Source: DTU052 sp050951725
Lineage (GTDB): Bacteria; Bacillota; Syntrophomonadia; Syntrophomonadales; DTU052
Direction: 5' to 3'
NCBI GenBank assembly: GCA_050951725.1
Contig: JBMNJO010000022.1
Span: forward strand, 25,297 to 89,296
DNA: 64,000 nt
The first letter of the stretch is position 1. The number at the start of each line of letters is the position of its first letter. This document shows, in pieces, positions 58,478-64,000 of this stretch. Made by a program: the position numbers and the translations under genes. Below the pieces are notes generated by a model. It saw only the letters and a list, made by a program, of their open reading frames with translations. It was not told the DNA's origin and did no database searches.

Positions 58478-58566
58478 TTCGGGGACACCTTACTAAGTTA
58501 TTCTGCTATTTTGGGACACCATATAAATTGATTCCAGCACGCCAGATGAATTAGTAGGTGACCCTG
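58478..58566. repeat. Degenerate GGGGACAC-type palindrome after dusB
   Basis: The first arm TTTCGGGGACACCTTACTAA matches the 6211 copy, but its partner near 58540-58566 (GAATTAGTAGGTGACCCT) is mutated. A second start of an arm, TTGGGACACCATATAAATTG, lies inside, as if one copy had entered another or been rearranged. Confidence 0.7.
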
Positions 58567-58735
58567 AATGCCAGTCCGGAAAGACTGAATCAATTTCTAT
58601 GCAGTAAACCAGGGTAGGTGGCACCAATAGAAGTACACATCAAGGCCAAAAGTGTGCCGCCTGCCAATAATGAACCGTCACCATGCCTGCTCGTCCTCCC
58701 TCTTGATTTCAACTTTTTCCAGTGGTAAGATATTT

Positions 58736-58767
58736 TTGACATTATAATGTGAACAATACTGTGTACA
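58736..58767 (+). promoter_or_regulatory. Promoter/operator candidate for the HTH cassette
   Basis: TTGACA (58736-58741) is overlapped by a perfect 12-bp palindrome ACATTATAATGT (58739-58750). TGTGAACA (58748) and TGTGTACA (58760) follow as imperfect direct copies. No good -10 lies at 17 bases, so the exact promoter is unclear. Placement directly before an HTH gene suggests autoregulation. Confidence 0.5.
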
Positions 58768-58776
58768 GAGGTGGAT

Positions 58777-59346
58777 ATGGATTTTTACCGGATACAAGAC
58801 AAGATGATCAGCAAGGAAAAGCTGATAGGGACAGTGTCCAGGATCCTGGAACTGAGGGCCCGGGGGTTCTCCCAACAGGAGGTGGCCGATCGGCTGGAAG
58901 TGGATCGTACCTTCATATCCCGTCTCGAGACCCTAGGTGAACTGCGCAAGGGACAGTCTATAGCGGTCATCGGCTTTCCCATTTTAAACAAGGCGGAAAT
59001 ACAGGATCTGGCGGAGAGCGAAGGCGTCGACTTTGTTCTCCTGTTTACCGAGGAGGAACGCAATAACTGGGTATCTACAAAGACAGGAGCTGAGCTGCTC
59101 AATGAGATGATGGATATGGTGGCACAGGTAAGATCCTATGATGTTGTAATACTCCTGGCTTCAGATTACCGGCTGAAACTCCTCAAAGGCCTGCTCGATA
59201 ACGAGGTCCTTACCATGGAAATCGGTGAGTCGCCTTTGAAAGAAGACAAGTGGGTGGATCCCCAGGAATTGCTGCGGGTTCTCCGGGCGGTTAAGGGGGC
59301 GCGTAAATTGAACAAGCCACGAGACGATAGGAGGAATAAGTATTGA
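58777..59346 (+). CDS. Helix-turn-helix regulator of unknown function, first gene of a three-gene cassette
   Basis: A 189-residue protein with an XRE/sigma-like HTH at about 30-52 (GFSQQEVADRLEVDRTFISR), then a domain of about 130 residues starting KGQSIAVIGFPILNKAEIQD, with VDFVLLFTEEERNNW and VVILLASDYRLKLLKGLLDN, which looks like an alpha/beta (possibly nucleotide- or ligand-binding) fold. The end is basic. ATG at 58777 stands 5 bases after GAGG; a GTG two codons before has no ribosome site. It overlaps the next gene by 4 bases. The family occurs next to the same partner in other Clostridia, as far as I recall; the function has not been shown. Confidence 0.8.
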   Translation: MDFYRIQDKMISKEKLIGTVSRILELRARGFSQQEVADRLEVDRTFISRLETLGELRKGQSIAVIGFPILNKAEIQDLAESEGVDFVLLFTEEERNNWVSTKTGAELLNEMMDMVAQVRSYDVVILLASDYRLKLLKGLLDNEVLTMEIGESPLKEDKWVDPQELLRVLRAVKGARKLNKPRDDRRNKY

Positions 59347-60248
59347 AACACGTAGTCAGTGTGAGTCTGGGATCATCCAAGAGAAATCATGCGGTGGAAA
59401 CCGAGTTTCTGGGTGAGAAATTCAAGATCGAACGAATCGGTACCGATGGCGATTGGGACAAGGCTATAAATATGATCCGCGACCTGGATGGCAAGGTTGA
59501 TGCATTTGGCATGGGCGGAATCACCCTCTATATATATGTGGGTAACAAAAAGTACACTTTGAAGGATGCCAAAAAACTGCTGGTCCAGGCGAAAAAGACT
59601 CCTATTGTCGATGGCGGGGGCCTGAAGAACATCCTGGAGAAGCAGAGCATCGAGAGGGTGGCCCGGGAAGGCATTGTGGATTTCAAGGGTCGTCATGTCC
59701 TCATGGTCTGCGGAGTGGACCGCTTGGGCATGGCCCAGGTGCTCAACGATTTGGCTGACCATATAGTCTTCGGGGACCTGATTTACGGCCTGGGGCTGCC
59801 GATAAGGATTCGTTCCCTGAAAGCTCTGGAGAGGATCGCCGGAACGATAGCCCCCATAGTGGTAAATCTGCCGTTTGATTCCCTTTATCCCACCGGCAGC
59901 AAACAGGATGTCATAATTCCCAAACATTCCAAATACTATTATGAAGCGGACATTATCGCCGGCGACTTCCTGTACATCAAACGTTACCTGCCGGACCGTC
60001 TGGACGGGAAGATAATCATAACCAACACCACCACTCAGGAGGATGTCCAGCTTCTTCGGGAGCGGGGGGTTAAGCTTCTGGTTACGACCACCCCGGAAAT
60101 GGAAGGCCGTTCATTTGGTACCAACGTGATGGAAGCTCTCCTGGTGAGTATAACTGGCAAACCGGTGGATCTGATAACTGAGCAGGACTACCGCAATCTG
60201 CTCCGGGAACTCGACTTCCGCCCGGGGGTGTTGTACCTTAACAGTTAA
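59343..60248 (+). CDS. Conserved protein of the family annotated as 'quinate 5-dehydrogenase'; function unknown
   Basis: A 301-residue cytoplasmic protein. It opens VVSVSLGSSKRNHAVETEFL, then DGDWDKAINMIRDLDG, FGMGGITLYIYVGNKKY, a central GRHVLMVCGVDRLGMAQVL segment, and a C-terminal part with IIITNTTTQEDVQLLRERGV and TTTPEMEGRSFGTNVMEALL. I recall homologues in Moorella-type Clostridia carrying the name quinate 5-dehydrogenase, but no shikimate/quinate-dehydrogenase signature (such as the N-terminal catalytic Lys-Asp pair or a GAGGxGxA loop) is visible, and no aromatic-pathway gene is near. TTG start overlaps the HTH gene (TTGA), behind AGGAGGAA. Probably a ligand- or nucleotide-binding enzyme under the HTH gene's control. 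Confidence 0.75.
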   Translation: MKHVVSVSLGSSKRNHAVETEFLGEKFKIERIGTDGDWDKAINMIRDLDGKVDAFGMGGITLYIYVGNKKYTLKDAKKLLVQAKKTPIVDGGGLKNILEKQSIERVAREGIVDFKGRHVLMVCGVDRLGMAQVLNDLADHIVFGDLIYGLGLPIRIRSLKALERIAGTIAPIVVNLPFDSLYPTGSKQDVIIPKHSKYYYEADIIAGDFLYIKRYLPDRLDGKIIITNTTTQEDVQLLRERGVKLLVTTTPEMEGRSFGTNVMEALLVSITGKPVDLITEQDYRNLLRELDFRPGVLYLNS

Positions 60249-60315
60249 TGTTGATCAAGGCTCGCAGCCGGCAGGCCAAAAGACAATGCCGCCTTCGAGG
60301 CGGGAAAGGTTTCTG

Positions 60316-61206
60316 ATGAGGCAAATCGGCTTGTTGACCATCGTATATAAGCAACAAAGGGGCTTCCTGTTTAGGCCAGAAGTATTAAACAGGGTGGCTC
60401 CTCTTTTTTTTGGACCCCGCCTTTCCCGGGCCATCCAGCTTAAGGACGCAGGGCTTAATGGGCGGGTGTTACATATACCGCTCGGCTGTGAAAACTGGGA
60501 AAACCTCAGGCCGCAGATCAGGGAGGAGTTCGGGCAAAGAGTCCAGTCCTTGTGCCGGAAGCAGGGGATTGAGTCTTTGGGAATAACTCGGGGTCTGTCA
60601 CTTGAGAGCCTGGGGTCACTGGCCCTGCAGAGTAGAAGTGGGGATAAATTCATCACTGCCCTGGCTCTGCTTAAGATCGAAGAGGTTTTGGGTCAGACCG
60701 GCGGGCAGCGGGTGATACTGGTCTCAGACCAGAAACTGGCCTTTAAGCTGGCGGTAAAGGTCAGCGAAAGGTTCAAGCTGCCAGTTTTTCTGCAGTGTGC
60801 CAACCCGAGCCGGCACGAAGCCACGGCTTTGCGGATACTGCACCAGGAAGGCCTGGCGATCTCTCTGGGGGTCTTGAAACCAGCTAAATGGAAAGATGAC
60901 GATATCATTCTCCTGCTGGATGATAGTTACGCCGACCTGGTCAGCAGTACTGCCACCGGGCGGCAGCTTACCCTGGCAGATAGCAGTCACGGCCATGCTC
61001 CTCAACTGGAGGAGAGTTTGCAGCGTCAGGGGGTGGACCCGGCCCTGCGCAATCTGGCCCCATTGATGGAGGCATTTTTGCTGGATGGAACAAGTGCCAA
61101 CCGGCAGGACCTGGTGAGGACGATTGAAGAGGAGGGAGGGCAGGTATGGGACTACTTCCTTGACAAGGAAGGGGTCGCTCATTATAATACCATAAAAGGA
61201 TTTTAG
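60316..61206 (+). CDS. Unrecognised conserved-looking protein, third gene of the cassette
   Basis: A 296-residue protein with no family I can name. Features: LLTIVYKQQRGFLFRPEVLN near the start, CENWENLRPQIREEF, a middle alpha/beta stretch GQRVILVSDQKLAFKLAVKV with KLPVFLQCANPSRHEATALR, a DDDIILLLDDSYADL acidic strand, and a C-terminus ending WDYFLDKEGVAHYNTIKGF. No signal peptide or membrane helix. ATG at 60316 is chosen because GGGAAAGG lies 6 bases upstream; an ATG ten codons earlier has none. It follows the quinate-like gene by 67 bases and is closed by a terminator, so the three genes form one unit. Confidence 0.7.
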   Translation: MRQIGLLTIVYKQQRGFLFRPEVLNRVAPLFFGPRLSRAIQLKDAGLNGRVLHIPLGCENWENLRPQIREEFGQRVQSLCRKQGIESLGITRGLSLESLGSLALQSRSGDKFITALALLKIEEVLGQTGGQRVILVSDQKLAFKLAVKVSERFKLPVFLQCANPSRHEATALRILHQEGLAISLGVLKPAKWKDDDIILLLDDSYADLVSSTATGRQLTLADSSHGHAPQLEESLQRQGVDPALRNLAPLMEAFLLDGTSANRQDLVRTIEEEGGQVWDYFLDKEGVAHYNTIKGF

Positions 61207-61235
61207 GCGAGAAAAATCGAAATTCATGGGTAACT

Positions 61236-61268
61236 CGGAAGCAAACTTGCTTCGATTTTTTTATTTTG
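61236..61268 (+). terminator. Intrinsic terminator after the three-gene cassette
   Basis: GAAGCA (61238-61243) and TGCTTC (61248-61253) close an AACT loop, followed by GATTTTTTTATTTT. An outer pairing of AAAAATCGAA (61211-61220) with TTCGATTTTT is also possible. Confidence 0.82.
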
Positions 61269-61299
61269 TTTGATCATTATGCAGTTAAGGAGAGATTTC

Positions 61300-61776
61300 A
61301 TGTCGGAAAAAGAGATTATCCTTACTCGACAAGGTTTGCAGAAGTTGGAGGAAGAGCTAGAGGTTCTTAAATCAGTAAAACGGAAAGAGGTTGCGGAACG
61401 CATTAAGCAGGCCATTGAATTCGGGGACATCTCCGAGAGTTCAGAGTACGAGGATGCCAAAAACGAGCAGGCCTTTATCGAAGGAAGAATAATGTCTCTG
61501 GAGAAGACGCTGCGCAAAGCCCGTTTGATTGAAGACGGTGATATCCAGACTGACCGGGTTTCCCTGGGGTCCAGAGTTATTCTGCGGGATGCAGAATCTG
61601 ACCGGGAGATCTCCTTTACCATCGTGGCGTCAGCCGAAACCAATCCCAAAGAACGCAAGATATCCGACGAATCCCCGGTGGGTCGAGCAATCATTGGTAA
61701 ATCAATTGGATCCGAAGTGGAGGTTCAAGTTCCAGCTGGTATAGCCAGGTACCGTATTGTCAGCATAGAGAAGTAA
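61300..61776 (+). CDS. greA: Transcription elongation factor GreA
   Basis: GreA rescues backtracked RNA polymerase by stimulating transcript cleavage. The 158-residue protein begins SEKEIILTRQGLQKLEEELE, continues as an antiparallel coiled coil (to about 75) with the acidic tip EFGDISESSEYEDAKNEQAF, and ends in the FKBP-like domain (VSLGSRVILRD, SPVGRAIIGKSIGSEVEVQV). ATG at 61300 follows AAGGAGAG; an earlier in-frame ATG lies within the terminator region. Confidence 0.96.
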   Translation: MSEKEIILTRQGLQKLEEELEVLKSVKRKEVAERIKQAIEFGDISESSEYEDAKNEQAFIEGRIMSLEKTLRKARLIEDGDIQTDRVSLGSRVILRDAESDREISFTIVASAETNPKERKISDESPVGRAIIGKSIGSEVEVQVPAGIARYRIVSIEK

Positions 61777-61796
61777 AGGTCAGGGAGGTATTGTTT

Positions 61797-63266
61797 TTGT
61801 CGGACCAGGAATTACATGAACTGATGCAGATTAGATTGGGGAAGATTAATGAATTGAGAAGCCGCGGGATTGAACCTTACGGCGGCAGATTTGAACGCAC
61901 CAAGATGGCCCTGGCCATAAAAGAGGAGTTCGAGAGCCTGGAAGGACAGGAGGTTCGGGTAGCAGGCCGGATCATGGCCAAGAGGGGCCATGGCAAGGCT
62001 GGATTCGCCAACCTCCAGGACCCGTCGGGTATTATTCAGCTCTACTTTAAAACTGACGACCTGGGAGAGGAACAGTACGAGCTTTTTGAAAAATGTGATA
62101 TTGGAGATATTGTAGGGATCTGGGGCAGGGTATTCCGCACCAGGAGAGGTGAGATTTCAGTAGCGGTCGCCCGCATGGTCTACCTTGCCAAGTCTCTTAA
62201 CCCGCTGCCCGAGAAATGGCACGGTCTGAAGGATGTGGAGCTGCGCTATCGTCAGCGGTACCTGGACCTGATTGTAAACCCCGGTGTCCGCGAGGTCTTC
62301 ACCAAACGGAGCAAGATCATCAGAAGCATGCGCCGGTATCTGGACGATCAGGGATTCCTGGAGGTTGAGACCCCGATGATGCAGCCGATAGCCGGTGGCG
62401 CTGCTGCACGTCCTTTTATTACTCACCATAACGCTCTTAACATGGACCTCTATCTTAGAATTGCTCCTGAACTCTACCTCAAGCGGCTGCTGGTAGGCGG
62501 CCTGGAGAGGGTCTACGAGATTAACCGCAATTTCCGCAATGAGGGTATTTCCACCAAGCACAATCCTGAATTTACCATGGTGGAAGTCTACCAGGCCTTT
62601 GCTGACTATGAGGTAATGATGGAGCTGGCTGAGAACATGATTTACCATGTGGTGATGGAGGTCATAGGGAGCCCGGTCGTCGAATGTCAGGGGATTAGCC
62701 TGGATTTTACCCCTCCATGGGAAAGGATCACCATGATGGACGCTATCAAGGAATATTCGGGGATCGACCTGACTGTGGTCGAGGATGACCAGGAGGCGCG
62801 CAGCCTGGCACAAAGTCTAGGTCTGGCGATAGACAAAAACGCTACCCGGGGTGAGATCATTAACACGATATTTGAGGAGAAGGTTGAGCCGCATCTGGTC
62901 CAGCCGACCTTTATCTACAGCTACCCGGTGGAGATTTCTCCTCTGGCCAAGCGCAACCGGGACAATCCCCAGTTCACCGACCGGTTTGAGATTTTCATTA
63001 TGAACCGGGAATTGGGTAATGCTTTTTCCGAGCTAAACGACCCGATTGACCAGCGGGGACGTTTCGAGAGCCAGATGAAAAAACGCAGCCAAGGGGATGC
63101 TGAGGCTCATATGATGGACGAGGACTACCTGAACGCCCTGGCCTACGGTATGCCCTCCGCGGGTGGAATGGGCATCGGCATCGACCGCCTGGTCATGATC
63201 CTGACCGACTCCCCATCGATAAGAGATGTAATCCTGTTTCCCACCCTGCGTCCTCTAAAGGACTAA
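61797..63266 (+). CDS. lysS: Lysyl-tRNA synthetase, class II
   Basis: Charges tRNA-Lys. The 489 residues have an N-terminal OB-fold anticodon-binding domain (about 50-150; VRVAGRIMAKRGHGKAGFAN) and the class II catalytic core: motif 1 with FLEVETPMMQPI, motif 2 RNFRNEGISTKHNPEFTMVE and motif 3 GIGIDRLVMILTDSPSIRD. TTG at 61797 is preferred because AGGGAGG lies 8 bases before it; a TTG two codons earlier is too close to it. Starts 20 bases after greA. Confidence 0.96.
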   Translation: MSDQELHELMQIRLGKINELRSRGIEPYGGRFERTKMALAIKEEFESLEGQEVRVAGRIMAKRGHGKAGFANLQDPSGIIQLYFKTDDLGEEQYELFEKCDIGDIVGIWGRVFRTRRGEISVAVARMVYLAKSLNPLPEKWHGLKDVELRYRQRYLDLIVNPGVREVFTKRSKIIRSMRRYLDDQGFLEVETPMMQPIAGGAAARPFITHHNALNMDLYLRIAPELYLKRLLVGGLERVYEINRNFRNEGISTKHNPEFTMVEVYQAFADYEVMMELAENMIYHVVMEVIGSPVVECQGISLDFTPPWERITMMDAIKEYSGIDLTVVEDDQEARSLAQSLGLAIDKNATRGEIINTIFEEKVEPHLVQPTFIYSYPVEISPLAKRNRDNPQFTDRFEIFIMNRELGNAFSELNDPIDQRGRFESQMKKRSQGDAEAHMMDEDYLNALAYGMPSAGGMGIGIDRLVMILTDSPSIRDVILFPTLRPLKD

Positions 63267-63284
63267 AACGCATCACGTGCATCA

Positions 63285-63315
63285 TTGCATCATGGGGACA
63301 GACCCCATGATGCAA
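63285..63315. repeat. GGGGACAGACCCC palindrome between convergent lysS and murJ
   Basis: TTGCATCATGGGG (63285-63297) pairs with CCCCATGATGCAA (63303-63315) around ACAGA. Same subfamily as 30687, and again in the gap between two convergent genes. Confidence 0.85.
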
Positions 63316-63320
63316 AATTC

Positions 63321-64000
63321 CTATCGTTTGAGCCGGGTTATCACCCGAGTGAAGAAATCCCAGACCTCTTCTACCCGCAGCAGGATGACCAACACCCCGT
63401 AAACCGCCACCCCAAACCCCATACAGGCGACCAGGTGAATGAGCTGGCCCTTCAGGTACGACATGTCCAGGTAGGCTGCGAGGAACACATCCAGGAAGTA
63501 TACCCCCACTCCCATAGCCACAGAGGCGACCACGATCTTGCCCAGGTTGATGAAGAGCTTTTTCTCCGGCAGTTCCGGCAGTCGGGGCCGCAGCAACCAG
63601 TACGCCAGGACCATGTTGACCGTGGCAGCAAGGCTGTTGGCCAGGGCCAGTCCCCCGTGCTGCAGGTAGCGAATGAGGATGAGGCTGAAAATCAGGTTCA
63701 GGATCACTACGGTGATGCTGATCTTGACCGGGGTCTTGGTGTCCTGTAAGGCATAGTAGGTGCGGTTGATCACGTTGTAAGCCCCCTGGGCAAAAAGTCC
63801 AAAGACAAAGAACTGGAGGGCAAAAGCGGTCATCTGGGTGGAGGTGGCGTCAAAGGCCCCCCGCTCAAACAGCACACGGACAATCGGCGAGCTCAATACA
63901 AACAGACCCACCGCTGCGGGGATGGTAAACAGACCCACCAGGTTAAGCCCGAAGACCATGGTATTTCCCAGCTCTTTGTGGTCTCCCTTGGCCGCCAGGG
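63321..64000 (-). CDS. murJ: Lipid II flippase MurJ, 5' partial
   Basis: The C-terminal part (about 226 residues visible) of a MurJ/MviN lipid II flippase; the frame is open to the right edge, so the start lies outside the window. Landmarks: KGDHKELGNTMVFGLNLVGL, IPAAVGLFVLSSPIVRVLFE, RGAFDATSTQMTAFALQFFV, and GAYNVINRTYYALQDTKTPV, followed by several membrane helices and a basic C-terminus. MurJ moves the peptidoglycan precursor lipid II across the membrane. It is transcribed towards lysS. Confidence 0.9.
   Translation of the reverse strand, partial: LAAKGDHKELGNTMVFGLNLVGLFTIPAAVGLFVLSSPIVRVLFERGAFDATSTQMTAFALQFFVFGLFAQGAYNVINRTYYALQDTKTPVKISITVVILNLIFSLILIRYLQHGGLALANSLAATVNMVLAYWLLRPRLPELPEKKLFINLGKIVVASVAMGVGVYFLDVFLAAYLDMSYLKGQLIHLVACMGFGVAVYGVLVILLRVEEVWDFFTRVITRLKR

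Larger units (their letters stand above)
58474..58776. other. Intergenic region dusB to HTH gene with degenerate palindrome and operator candidates
   Basis: About 300 bases. The first 90 (58478-58566) hold a decayed GGGGACACCTTACTAAG-type palindrome with an inner half-copy (GGGACACCATATAAATTG). The last 40 hold the promoter and operator candidates for the HTH cassette (58736-58767). The part between shows no gene. Confidence 0.6.

Noticed and set aside
58743..58748. TATAAT before the HTH cassette as the -10
   Set aside because: It lies two bases after TTGACA and has no -35 at the right distance; it is better explained as the centre of the palindrome ACATTATAATGT.
6211..63315. The repeated GGGGAC palindromes as a CRISPR array
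   Set aside because: They are single dispersed palindromes tens of kb apart, without regular spacers and without cas genes.

Overview
The window is a chromosomal segment from an endospore-forming member of the Clostridia. Three things point there: the sporulation and germination genes (spoIIR, fin, gerKA-KB-KC, spoVT, a SpoVB-like flippase, yabP, yabQ, spoIIE), the gene order around them, and strong GGAGG ribosome-binding sites with frequent TTG and GTG starts. The order is the spoIIR/ispE ... glmU-prs-ctc-pth-fin-mfd-spoVT-mazG-hup-rqcP-yabP-yabQ-divIC-S1-spoIIE-tilS-ftsH ... folP-folBK ... coaX-dus-greA-lysS backbone known from Bacillus and many Clostridia. A family I acyl-CoA transferase, a four-subunit 2-oxoacid:ferredoxin oxidoreductase, a selenocysteine-containing NADH-linked formate dehydrogenase with a formate channel, and formyl-THF synthetase suggest an anaerobe living on CoA esters and formate. 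A syntrophic fatty-acid oxidiser such as a Syntrophomonadaceae relative would fit; that placement is inference.

Layout. 1-5112: CoA-transferase (5' end outside the window), then on the minus strand the porG-porD-porA-porB operon ending in a GntR regulator. 5606-8673: spoIIR, ispE, a second GntR regulator and a MobA-like nucleotidyltransferase. 8871-10043: an inserted CaiB-type CoA-transferase. 10150-19254: glmU, prs, rplY, pth, a K+/H+ antiporter, fin and mfd. 19260-23457: the gerK spore-germination operon on the minus strand. 23766-30678: spoVT, flippase, mazG, hup, rqcP, yabP, yabQ, a sigma-region-4-like HTH protein, divIC, an S1 protein and ppx. 30723-31334: carbonic anhydrase (minus). 31800-37314: nuoE-nuoF-fdhA(Sec)-focA. 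37961-44260: spoIIE, tilS, ftsH, ndk. 44444-49137: fhs, an HD-domain protein, folP and a folB-folK fusion. 49409-52394: a ketopantoate-reductase-like gene with panB-panC-panD. 52486-57494: nadA-nadB-nadC, bioY, coaX. 57502-63266: dusB, a three-gene cassette of unknown function (HTH regulator, a 'quinate dehydrogenase'-annotated family, an unrecognised protein), greA and lysS. 63321-64000: murJ (minus, 5' end outside).

Besides genes, the intergenic spaces hold a dispersed family of long palindromes built on GGGGAC/GTCCCC cores, nearly always touching the 3' end of a gene. Sporulation-type promoters can be read directly (sigma-G-like before spoVT, sigma-E-like before yabP). A bacterial SECIS hairpin follows the in-frame UGA of fdhA. 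The least understood parts are the HTH/quinate-like/unknown cassette with its palindromic operator candidate (58739-61206), the 11-bp tandem repeat on the promoter of the small HTH gene before divIC, and the leader in front of the HD-domain gene. No rRNA, tRNA, CRISPR array or intact transposase gene was seen.
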